From assembly GCA_019096065.1 (NCBI GenBank), contig JAGUCH010000004.1, forward strand, positions 2,790,001 to 2,854,000: DNA of 64,000 nucleotides. The letters are read 5' to 3'. Below the pieces are notes generated by a model. That model was given only the letters and a program-made list of their open reading frames with translations. It did no database searches and was not told the DNA's origin. A program made the translations under genes and the position numbers. This DNA is from Paracyclopina nana. Lineage: Eukaryota; Arthropoda; Copepoda; Cyclopoida; Cyclopettidae. Shown here one piece after another: positions 31,509-42,301 of this stretch; the first letter of the stretch is position 1; every line of letters begins with the position of its first letter.

Positions 31509-33428
31509 TCAAGCAAAATCAACCTTAATTATGAAAGATTTTTTTGTTCTTATGGTTATATTGACCTCATGGTCATCCTCTTCCTCTTCATTTGAGGTTT
31601 GAAATAAATGTTTTGGTTCCAAGTTTTGTCGTTCGATTTTTCGCCGTTTCACAGGCTTGTCTGGGGCATTGGGTACGACAACTGGTATGGGGGAAGGGAG
31701 AAAAAATGGCCTTTGGTTGAACAGTCTCAATGGTGTGGAATGAATAGGCTCGTGTTGAGTAGTCAAAACAGAGTTGGTTTTTGAAAAAGCTCTGTTCAAA
31801 TCGGTGGAGACCTCAGAGTTGGTAGGTGTTGGAGGAGCATAGGAGACATGATGATCCACTTGCTGTTGCTGCTGTTCATTTGTCATGTCAGCTAGGGACT
31901 CTTGGGGAGCCAATTGGACATTCTTCTTATTCACAACATTTGATGTCTCTTCCCCTTGATCCACTGCAGCATCCGAGACCTCATCTGCAAATACAGTCAA
32001 CATGACTATATGGTCTCCTAACAATAAAAACAACTTACTTAGCCATAAAGACTTGATTTTTCTTTTTAATCGCATCTTGAGCGTGTATTGGTGGTAGGTT
32101 GTGAGCTCAATCCCAGGAATCTCCGGTTGGGTAGTTGGACCAAATTTTGAAGCCTTCAAGTCTTCATAATAAGTGGCGATCTTGTCTTCAGCTGGTGGCC
32201 CTACACTGTAGACACTTTGGTCGAACATGTCAGCATTGTCAGCATCCATGGCTAGATCCTTTGAAGCTGCGATGGTGCGGATGATGTCCAGATGGGCTTG
32301 GTAGAATTGCAGGGCGGATGTTTTGCCCATACATGCCAAGGTATTGTTGTAAAAGTCAAATAAAATGTGGATGTTCTTGCACAAAATTATCCATTTGAGC
32401 TCAGCTTTTTTTGCTTCAGAAGTGGTCTCGTCCTCAATGCCGACATAAAAGCTAAAACATAATGAGAATAAATTGACTGAACATTTTTACAAAAACCTTG
32501 ATTTCTTACTTGAATCTAAACAGTGCATTAAAACACACAGTCTTGAGACTCTTCAAGGCATCCATCATTGTGGGGTCATCTTTGCGGGGATGCAAAAAAT
32601 TGGCAGCATTTTCAATCATATTGAAAAAATGACTTTTGTGGGCTGGTGCTGCTTCATATTTCTTCCTTATAAAGGTAATGAAGTGGTCTTCATGGAAAAA
32701 ATGCTCAATGATGCCCAAAGGAAAATCGTCTTCCACATCCAATTCTCGTTCCTCGCGTCTGCAACAAAGAGACACATTGAAAAAAACCTTTCAATTATTT
32801 TTTTTGACAATGGTAAATGTACCGGTAGTCTTCATCAAAGGGGAGATGAAACATGGATGACAAATCCATCAGGTTTTCTGGTCGTTGAAGGACTGAGTTG
32901 GCCACAAATTCATCCAGGATCAGAAAAAGGTGCTCCAAAGAGGAATCTCCAGAAAAGGCCTCCGAAAAATTTAGAAACATCCGCGGTAAATTGGCCATGA
33001 AAATGGCAAAATCAAGGCTAGTCAACATGATGGCTGTGCCTCTCTGAACAAATTTATTATTTGTTAGGGCAAAAAAAGCCTTGTCATTGGCTGGTTCAGT
33101 TTTGATCTAAAAAGTAATGTCATGATAAAGAAATATAATGACTTCTTTGCTATGATCCAAAACTTACACTGAAGCATGGTTGCGGATTATTGGCACTAAA
33201 TGTGATGAAGAAACTTCGATTTTCGGCCCCTTCCTTCAGCCGATGGGTCATCAAGTAATTGGCCGCCTCAACCAGTTCATGAGACGTTATAATGTCCAGG
33301 AACTTGTCCACACTGATAATCAACTGGTTGGCACTGGACTTCTTGGGGTAGAGTTTAACATTTTTCGAAATTTTCACAATGTTGACACCAATCAACGTGT
33401 CGTCAAAAAGAGGACCTTCTTTAGCCAT
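31509..33428 (-). CDS. Unknown multi-exon Maverick protein (about 560 aa)
   Basis: Five minus-strand exons: 33428-33168, 33106-32823, 32758-32510, 32451-32039 and 31984-31509. All junctions are GT-AG with matching phases and sum to 561 codons including the stop. The last intron is only 54 bp and divisible by three, so it may be retained. The N-terminal ~400 residues look globular and helical, with aromatic-rich stretches (HFFHEDHFITFIRKKYE, HILFDFYNN). The C-terminal ~160 residues are Gln/Pro/Ser-rich with a basic KRRKIER stretch and an acidic EEEEDD run. I recognise no family and see no protease triad or polymerase motif. It is transcribed toward the satellite array and lies downstream of the 258-residue gene on the same strand. 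It could be an accessory or DNA-associated protein, but nothing in the sequence decides. Confidence 0.65.
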
Positions 33429-34328
33429 GTTGAGGCACTGGTAGCAAAAGTTGGATTGACTGTGCTATGTGTAGAGGTGGAGCTGTGAGGACTCTTCATG
33501 TAGCCAATAGCTGTGACTCGAGGGGGGATTTTGACACCAACCATATGGCCACCAGCACCAGCTGCTTTTTTAGCGTCTGACGCGCACCATGCGGACCTCG
33601 CGTAGCGCGCCACACTAGCGTGATGCTTTCCTCACTCACAACACCAACTGTTTTTTAGCAGCCGCCAGCTCCGTGCAATTGCTGAACACCACGCGAAAAA
33701 ATTCGTTTTTTTTTTCGCTCCAACTAGCGTGATGCTTTCCTCACTCACAACACCAACTGTTTTTTTAGCGGCACCGCGCAAAAATTCGTTTTTTTTTCAA
33801 CCCATTTTTTTTCATGAAAACAACTTGACGCCAGCCAAAACAACAACAACACTAGCTGTTCTGCCAGCCGCCATGTGCGGGCCGGAAAAGCGCGAAAATT
33901 TGAATGTTTTCAAAACAATTTGACATGGTGTTGATTGTGCAGAGCCCGCTTAGACTGAAAATTCCACCCTTATTTTTTTACCTACTACAAGACAGGATAT
34001 TATTAAACCAAAAGTAATCGATTTATTTTGGACCATTTTTTTGTAGCCACAAAAAAGGTCCCCTTTATTCATAACAAAATATGAACCTATAGGGGGAAAA
34101 TTATGTAGACTTTGATGTGAGCTCAGATTTTTTGTACTTTATTACTATGTACACATATTTACATGGAGCACTAGGGGAAGATGGTTGTGCTTTTCTAACG
34201 GAAAAATTGATTCACACATACACAACAGAAGAGTGAAATGAACATATGGTGAAATAATTGAAGAAAATTCAGTCATGACATTACAAAAGTGTAGGAAAAA
34301 TCCCATTCACCATTCCTCACATTTTTTT
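33429..34328. other. Intergenic region with a 109-bp direct repeat
   Basis: It contains two copies of a segment starting TAGCGTGATGCTTTCCTCAC at 33616 and 33725, each followed by CACCAACTG and an AAAATTCG plus poly-T tract. It is likely the promoter region of the minus-strand 560-residue gene. No gene seen between 33800 and 34328. Confidence 0.5.
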
Positions 34329-35237
34329 TTAATGCATACAGTTCTCAATTGAAGACAAAACATGTCTAGTTGGAGGTGGTGGATGGGGATACTCAACGTA
34401 GCGAACTACTTGGCTTGGAGCATTAGCTTCAGCAATGGTAAATTGTCTTGCTTCATTGGTCACCCTCGACATGGTAGGATCCATTTTTAAAGGCAACACA
34501 TTGGTTCGTGTATTTTCCAGGTAGCGAACCATTGGTCGCTCACCAATAATACCAGGTGGCTTTGGGGGTTGATTTGTAGGAGCAGATAGGTTGGGCTCAT
34601 TTGTGGAAGTGCTTAAATCCATGGAAGTTGCGCAAAAACATGCCTCCACAAAATTGGCCATCAAGTCAACTGATTCATTGGCTGACAACAACACATTGCC
34701 TCTATTTATAATAGAGGGTAAAACAGGCTTTTTTAGGGAGCGGATATGATGAAAAATTTAAAACATACTTTGTAAATACAAGCTTGTTGTTATCAGCTTT
34801 CCTGAGACTCTTCAAAAACATGTTCTTGTAGCCTCTATAAGCAGTCACAGTGAGGATAACTTTTCGCGTTGAAGTTTCCTCTACCACACCATAAAACAAT
34901 TGAGAGTTGTCAGCAAGCTCAGTTTTGGGATCAGACAAATTGCTGCTCCTCAGGGCAACTGGAAGTGTTTGCAGTAATGAGCGCATTCCACCAAGTGAGA
35001 GATAAATGTACACATCATTTTTCTTGAGGTTTCGTAGAACAAAGAGGTTGGTTTGCTCATCGTACTCTAACAAACAAAAAATACAAGTGAATGGTTACAG
35101 GGCATTTTTTTTTGCTCAATGGAAGCTTTACCGAGCATTGAAAATTTCAAGTAAAACTTTTTCACCCTTGATGTCGAAGTTGGTAGGGATGGAGAGGCTT
35201 GGGTTTCATCCTCAGTTGTTGGCATGAGATGATTCAT
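34329..35237 (-). CDS. Unknown three-exon Maverick protein (about 258 aa)
   Basis: Minus-strand exons 35237-35132, 35066-34769 and 34701-34329 join in phase with GT-AG borders and sum to 259 codons including the stop. The N terminus is Ser/Thr-rich (TSTSRVKK). The middle has beta-rich character (NDVYIYLSLGG, STRKVILTVTAYRG). The C-terminal third is Pro-rich (NQPPKPPG, HPPPPTRH) and probably disordered. No family recognised. It is the first gene inside the right inverted repeat, reading away from that repeat, so the TIR could supply its promoter. The function is unknown. Confidence 0.6.
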
Positions 35238-35562
35238 GATTGTAGCAAATTGTTGAGTGCCGTTGATATTTTTTTAAAACGTTGTTGCATATAGTTGATG
35301 AGTGTGGTTTTTTTAAAAAAAAAAAATTAGGTGGTCGAGTATGGTTATTGTTGTTTTTATAATTCCCCCTTTTTAAATCTACTACAACTTTCCCCCCAGA
35401 GTTTACTTTGATAACTGAATAGGGAGGTCGATATTACAACTATCCACCAATGGGCTGTAAGTCCATTTGCTCAACCTAGGGAATGGACCACTAAAGCTGC
35501 CGCATTCCACGCCTTAAACTTTGTGTACCGTACCATTCCCCCCAACCGCTTAGGGGGAGCGA
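35238..35562. other. Spacer between the 258-residue gene and the right TIR
   Basis: T- and A-rich DNA, no gene seen; likely the promoter side of the minus-strand 258-residue gene. Confidence 0.5.
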
Positions 35563-37133
35563 CACTTCTCGCAACCTCTTTGATAACAAGTCTCACAACC
35601 TCTGATACCCCAGGTGGCTCCAATCGATAAAATCAACGACGGTTTTTGTTCTGAAATAAGCCACCACGGGTCATTTTTCTCGTCGCAGCTCCAAAAAACC
35701 GTTAGTACATAGAGAGGATGAGTCATCCTCTCTAGGCCACCACGGGTCCTTTTTTCTCGTCGCGGCTCCAAAAAAACGTTAGTACATAGAGAGGGCTTTC
35801 TCCTCATGGTTTCAGACAGGATTGCGTCATGCTCTTTTTTGATTGGTTGTTGCCAAGTTAGCTGACGCGTGGTTGGTCATGCTCTTTTTTGATTGGTTGT
35901 TGCCAAGTTAGCTGACGCGTGGTTGGCCGGCTGACTTTCAGTTGGAGAAGTGCCACCAAGGGGATCACACTCTCTCACACACACCCAGCTCCAACAGCTG
36001 TCTCACTTGACACTCCTGCATTTGGTTAACCACTTTAGAGGCAGTGTGAAGCAATGGCAATAAAGTGTTTAATCAAGTGTAGCTCACACCTAATGCATCG
36101 CAAGAAGACCACCAAAAAGTACAGTAAAGACCATGATGTATCTGTTGAGTTGATGAGGGTACTCGTGGCGCTTTATTGTATTTTTGTAACACATACACCC
36201 ATGACTGCCATGAATATTCACAAGCCAGAGTGATGCAGAGTGATGCGAGCACTTTCAGACACTTTTTAAAAAAAAAAGGAGTTCAAGTGCTGACTTTACT
36301 CTACACCAACCTGTCTTTCATGGACGACGACCCAAAAAAAAAACTGACTCTCTATATATCACAGTAGTGTCTATGTATTGTCTTCTCTCCTATATAACAG
36401 TAGTAGAGTCTCTCTCTCTCCCCCAATATAGTATAGAGTCGCGTTGTATGTATTATAGCAGTAGCAATGTCCTTTCACTCCCCCTTTTATATATATATAT
36501 ATAGTAGAGTCTCTCCCCTATATAGTACAGTAGTAGCACCCATTCCCTCCCTATTCAGTAGTGTCGTATGTACTATAGCAGCAGCAGTGTCCTTTCACTC
36601 CCCCTTTTATATATATATAGTAGAGTCTCTCTTTATATATACAACAGTAGTAGCACCCATTCTCTCCCTATTCAGTAGTGTCGTATGTATTATAGCAGCA
36701 GCAGCAGTGTCCTTTCACTCCCCCCTTCTCTCTATATATAACAGTAGGGCTCTCTCTTTATATACAGTACAGGAGTAGCATCGTATGTACTACTATAGCA
36801 GCAGCAGTGTCCTTTCACTCCCCCTTTTATATATATATAGTAGAGTCTCTCTTTATATATAGGAGTAGCGTCCTATGTACTGTCGCTCTATAGAGAGTAG
36901 CGCGCGCGCGCACACGCGCGCGCGCGCAAAAAAAAAAAAAAAAAAATAAATGGTTGTGTGTGTGTGTGTGTGTATGTGCATGCGCGCGCGCACCCACGTG
37001 CGCGCGCACCCCCCCTCTTTCCCCCCCTTTGAAGCCGCGACGGTCGCTTTTCGCGTTCACGGCTCCATTACTACAGTCAACCCCCTCCGAGCCACGAGCC
37101 GATTTTTTATGTAGGCTCCCCCTACATACTACT
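35563..37133. repeat. Right terminal inverted repeat of the Maverick
   Basis: The inverted counterpart of 6093-7676. The outermost ~100 bp are nearly identical. The TATA-rich minisatellite (about 36370-36880) and the GC/CA tracts (about 36900-37010) differ in unit number and length from the left arm. It ends CTACATACTACT at 37133, the exact complement of the left end. Confidence 0.9.
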
Positions 37134-37139
37134 CACTAG
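37134..37139. repeat. Target-site duplication, right copy (CACTAG)
   Basis: Identical to 6087-6092. It directly follows the right end of the Maverick and precedes the resumed host exon. Confidence 0.95.
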
Positions 37140-40100
37140 TAATGATAATCTTGGATATTACTGTCAAGCATGGTCCATAAGAAGACTAGACTTTCAAACA
37201 ATCCCATGTGACTCAGAGTTGGCTGTATTTTGCCAAGCTGACCTGATAAGTAAGTGTCATCACTCTAAGCCATTAGTGGCCCCATTTTTTGCTAACTCCT
37301 GCAATTTGTGAACACATCTATTTTTTCAGTTGAAACTCCAGCTCCATCAAAAACCACTCTTAAAGTGGTGCCAGGACCTACGCACATCACTATAGATTGG
37401 AATGTTCCTCAAGAGGGATGGACAACCTCCTATAAGATCCAAGTGATTCCAGCCAAAGCAGCCAACAAGACCAGAAGTGAAAGAGCAGACAACTTAACCA
37501 ATTCTCTCCTATTTGTCAACCAAAATGGAACTGTGGAAGTAGACCAACCTAGAGAAATTGAGTTCTCCGAGTCAAGACCACCCATCAACATAACTAACTT
37601 GGAGCCTGACACAGAATACAACTTTGTCATAACCACTTCACTGAACCCAAAATGGAAGACAACTCTAAACTTGGACGAGATTGCCACCACTGCAAATAAT
37701 TCTTTTGGACCAGAAGGAATCATTGGGGTAACCTAAAATTAACTACTTTTCATCGCCTCAATATTAGCATGAAATCGCGTAGAGTCGCTGATCGAAAGCT
37801 TTAAAAATGACTTACACTAGCAAACTTTGAAGAAGCGGGGTAAAAGTAGCACTTTTCTGAAGCCTTTTCGTAATCTTGATAACTCCACTAGATTTTTTGG
37901 GATTTTGCAATTTTGGTCAGATCGAACTATATTACGGTTCTTCGCTGTGCACGTGGTTAGTTCACTTTGTTGGCTTAGTAGTGATGGAACGAGTTTCAGC
38001 TTGGCTTGAAAGCTTGAAGCTGAAACCCAGCTTGAGCTACATAAGCAAAAAGCTTGGGATCGCTCGAACCAAATTTTGAAAAGCTTGAAAAAGCTTGAAA
38101 CCCAAAAACGCAAAGCTTGAAAAAGCTTGACACCCAAAAAAAACCTTAATCCATTTTTAATCTAAACAAAAAGGGCTGATTTTAAAATTAACTAATACTT
38201 GAGGGACAACTTAAATCTAAGTTAAAGCTATATCTGTCATTATTTGCGCTTTTTGGGTAATTTTGTCAAATCTGGTGACTAATCGCCATTTTTTATGCTA
38301 AAATTCTAAAAAAGTGAAAAGCTTGAAAAAAGCTTGAAATGTGAAATTTTGAGCTTGAAAAAGCTTGATAATAATTTTCAAATGCTTGGGATCGCTCGAA
38401 CACTTTTCAAAAAGCTTGAAGCTTGATCAAGCTGAAAATTTCCGGCTCGTTCCATCACTATGGCTTAGTTCAGCGGTTTACTGTTTTTGTTGTTGTCGAA
38501 AACTGGTGTTGAGCATTGTAGCTCTCTGTTAACAAATTCAGCCAAAATTGACCTAGAAAAGTCACATTTCGCACATTTTGCATTTTTCTTAATAAAACTG
38601 TTACAGGTTATGTATTGGACTAATACAACAAAATGTCCTTTTTTTCAGTTCACAGTGACCAGCGCAGAATACAAGGCTGCAGAGTTATCTATTTTCTCTA
38701 TCATCATGGCGCTGATTGCTCTCTCCATAGCGATTTTTGTCATCTCAGGAACAATGTAAGCTATAGAAAATACCTAAAAGGTTACTTTAAGTACATTTTA
38801 TGATCAAAACTTCTTCTCTTCAGACCTGTGTATGCAGACAATGCAGTGCAAGTTTGCTTTGAAGTATCTCTTTTGAGTTGCCATATTTTCACTTTGCTTG
38901 GATTTCTGGATGGTCCCTTGGCTTGGAATCCAGCTGATCAAACCAAATGTGTTGTAGCTTTGGTGGCATTCTCATATTTGTCCTTGTGTGCTTTCATTTT
39001 TCTGTTTCTGGAGAGTTTATGCATTGCCAATCACCTGATGGAAGCCATTTCTCTCAAAGTATTGGAGAACATTCCTCTGCTGGTTGCTGGTGGTTTTTTT
39101 GCTCCCATTTTGTATTTGGCCATCATTATTCCAACCCTGTATGAAGATCTCATTCCATTCCAGCGAAAAGTGTAAGCCTAGTCTTTATCTTCTAATTAGG
39201 CTTTTATTTATGTTCCACTTCAATAGATGTTGGTTGAACCTGGATTCACCAGAATCAGCATCAATCATTGTACCTATTGTCATCTTAATTTCACTGACAT
39301 TGCTGGTGTTGCTGACAGTCATCTTGGGAAGCTCTTCTACAGAAGAGCTCCAGTCTGCAGACCACCTCACAAACAGGACACAGTAATTATTGCCATTTAA
39401 ATTAATAAAATCCATAATTCAAAATATTCTAACAATTTCAGAACACTACAGAAGAACAGGTTCATTATGCTGGCCATCACATCACTAACATCTCTGGGTT
39501 GGATATTTGGAATCACTTCAGCTCATTTTCAAGAGGCAGGGTTGATCATAACCTTTCTCATCGTCCACTTGGCCTTGGCCATTGTCATTTTTGGCCTACG
39601 TTGCATCATGGATGAGCAGGTAAGAAGACCCATCAACAATTTTAGCTCCATATATACCTTATTTCTGTAAAAGTAGAGGCTTTGGACCTTGCTGTTCTTT
39701 TACTACTGTACAGTATTTGGTTTTCCCATTTTTCTTTTCCATTTTTGCGTTCTCTTATGCCTTTACAACCCTCCTTCTGAAAATCCAGGTGAAAGTGAGC
39801 TTGAGGAGGTTGGCCAAGAGGGACAAGGAGTACGAAACCTCGGCCTCAGGTCGAAGATCTGCAGGTATCATGTCGGCTATCAGCCGCAAGTCCACAAATA
39901 ATCAAGTGGGGCCTCAAAGTAATGATGAGGCTGCTCGAATTACACCTGTAGAGCAAAGCACTAACGCTGCCGCTTCAGCCGCTACAGCTGCTGCTGAATC
40001 TCCCACGCCGACTGCAAAGGAGCGGCCTCGAAGTAATTTTTTATACGACTTCACCTTACATTTGCATATATGCTTTTCTACTACAGTAGAAGTGACTCGA

Positions 40101-41179
40101 TTTTTTCCATACTTGACTAAAGACTTGGATCGTAGAGATAATAGATTTGTAAAATAGCTACAGTCATCTTGAACATGTTTCGACCCTACGCGATGTATTT
40201 GTTTTGATATTAGCTTACATTTCATGTAGCGGAAGTGTAAACAAAGGATGCTTTGACTAAGAACCGGAAGTAGTAACAAAGACAGATTAGGAACAATAGA
40301 AGAATTTGAACTTTTTCTCTCAAGAGTGAAGTTTGATGTGGCATTCACTTACTTTCCCTGTGTTTCACTCTCTCTATCTTCCTGTGTATTTCCACCTTGT
40401 AGCAAACTCTTCCAAACGTTGCAAGTGTGCTAACTCACATCACATTTGTGGCTGGCATCACACCTCCAACGCACTGTGGAGAGAGCTCGAAAACAGCCCT
40501 TACAACAGAAGGAAAAATAAGGAGGTAGACTCAAAATCATGAGACATCACCAAAACAGAACAGATGATGATAACTAGAAAAAATTGATAAATGTACCACC
40601 ATATAGCCATTAACTCTCTTGAACTGTATATGTAAAAACTGTCCATATCTTTCTCACTCAACTTTCGCAGTGTAAATTCATGCTCACTTTTCTTCACAAC
40701 TATGGTTGATTTAAGCTGACTCTTAGCTACTAATTTCCTTCATTTTTCAGGCATTACGTCTGTTTCGTCGTATGTGCCATGAGCCTTACGTGCCCAAGGT
40801 GTCAAGTGCCTCTTCAGCCACAAAAATGATAGACGAGCCTGCAGCAACTTATACGAGTCCTTTTGGTGAAGACAATACTGACGCCCAAGCAGGAAGGCCT
40901 CAAACTAGGGCGAAATCCAGAACCAACCCAAGAACTCCTTACGTTCAATCAGCACCTCAACTTACTCACAATCAAGCAAAACGCCCCAGATCTCGCAGAA
41001 AAGTGTCCGCTGCTCCCCACGAAAATGAGGAGAGTGGGGAGAATCCAGCCTCAAATTCGACAACCTTTCACATGTTTCTTAGTCTGCCAAACACTCCGGA
41101 CACGGAAGACCCACTAAGATCACTACGTACAAAACCAACCACAACTTTGCCTGTGTTGGGCGCCCAATCATACATTTGA
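37140..41179 (+). CDS. Discoidin/FN3/C-type lectin 7TM receptor, 3' part (adhesion-type 7TM and tail)
   Basis: This continues the receptor gene from 2899-6092. Bases 37140-37249 finish the second lectin domain (GYYCQAWS ... CDSELAVFCQA) in the same frame that stops at 6092. Then come an FN3 exon (37330-37727), TM1 (38649-38755), TM2-TM4 (38824-39171), TM5 (39227-39382), TM6-TM7 (39442-39619), and tail exons 39789-40032, 40403-40524 and 40751-41179. The 7TM resembles class B2/adhesion GPCRs: KVCWLNL before TM5 and SLGWIFGITSA in TM6. I see no GPS/GAIN cleavage motif before TM1. Counting both halves, the exons sum to 1,602 codons from 2901, an exact multiple of three. The tail exons 39789 and 40751 can both follow TM7 in phase 0, so alternative C termini are possible. 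A hAT-type MITE sits in the intron before TM1. Confidence 0.75.
37979..38460. mobile_element. Non-autonomous hAT-type MITE (482 bp)
   Basis: Termini TAGTGATGGAACGAG and its complement are flanked by an 8-bp duplication TGGCTTAG (37971-37978 and 38461-38468), as in hAT elements. The interior is built from repeated AAGCTTGAAA motifs and codes for nothing. It lies in a receptor intron. Confidence 0.85.
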
Positions 41180-42301
41180 TATCAACTAGTGAAAAATATG
41201 AGTAAAATCACTATAGGCACATGAGTCTCAATTAATTATTAATACTATATACCATACTATGAAAATGAATTTAAATACATTTTCCTACGTTACGTGGTTC
41301 TTTATTGGTTATAAGCTCGATGGACCAAAACTTTACATACTTTCATTCTTATCAATAAAAAAACTTGCATTGAGCTCCTTTTCCCGAGTAAAAAAGTAGA
41401 TGAACAGGGCATTAGAGTGCGGGAAAAAAGATTCTGAGTTCTGACAATTTACGGTATTTTTTATTTTTTAGGGAGGGTCGTGAAAAGCGAAACTTCGATG
41501 ACACAAAAAGAAAAGACTGGAGCAGCAGATTCTATTATGATGAAAAGCGGCTCATAACAATGGTGCATTCAAGCTTAATTTTGTGGGGAAATGGGTATAA
41601 AGTGTACCTATTGCATCACTGTTGAGTGACATGCACAGGAAAATGTAACTAGCAACCAAAACAAACTTTACTTTATGATTCTGTTCGCGCATCTCCTCAT
41701 TCGCGCAAATATCAAGATGGGTGACTTTCTGTTTACACTGGTAACTCTTGAGGAAAAACAAACTAATTCTGAAACTTGTGGTAAATTAGAATTGAAACTT
41801 AATCAATTCGGTGTCAAAAATGCCTCACATAGAGAGAGATAGAGGCCCACTGAAAGACCAAATTTTTTGTACCATCAAAAACCGTTTTTTGTTCAAGAAA
41901 AGGGAAATGCTTTTAATTTGAATCAGAGAGTCAAGCTCAGAGACTCAATTGCAACGTAAAAGCTTTCCTGACAAAAGATGCATTATTGGCCTTTATATGT
42001 GTCTCTTATGTCTCTCCAGTTTTAAGGAATTTGACTTTATACTTGACGGGTTGATCTGATTCGAGCTCTGCAGTGCCTTGTAAGATTGTAATTTTTCTGG
42101 TAGCTTTGATTCACTTTCCGACCTACCCAATTTCGCCCTTAAAGGCCCGAAGGAATCCCCATGGTCAATGTCGATGTTATGATCAAGATGTCTAAAACGT
42201 TGGTTGCATGGCGAATAAGCCAGTTTTAAACCAATAAAGGGCAGTATAAAAATAAACATTGGGGACAAAAATTCTAGTAGGCAATTCTGAAAGTACCATA
42301 G
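41180..42301. other. Convergent intergenic region between the receptor and vasa
   Basis: It holds the receptor 3' UTR with AATAAA at 41354-41359. On the other side is the presumed vasa 3' UTR. A 91-codon minus-strand frame at 41993-42268 lies in that UTR and has no motif. Confidence 0.5.
41354..41359 (+). terminator. AATAAA poly(A) signal of the receptor gene
   Basis: AATAAA 175 bp after the receptor stop codon, followed by an A-run; the first canonical signal downstream. Confidence 0.5.

Larger units (their letters stand above)
6093..37133. mobile_element. Maverick/Polinton element, 31,041 bp
   Basis: The element is bounded by perfectly matching AG...CT termini and a 6-bp target duplication, with ~1.58-kb terminal inverted repeats. 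It encodes a family-B DNA polymerase with exonuclease motifs, a DDE integrase, a Walker ATPase, a major capsid protein and a penton-like protein, which together identify it as a Maverick/Polinton. At 31 kb it is long for the group (commonly about 15-20 kb). The extra length comes from polymerase insertions and introns, tandem repeats and additional genes at both flanks. No adenain-type protease was recognised. It sits inside a coding exon of a host receptor gene, so the insertion is likely recent or polymorphic. Confidence 0.95.
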
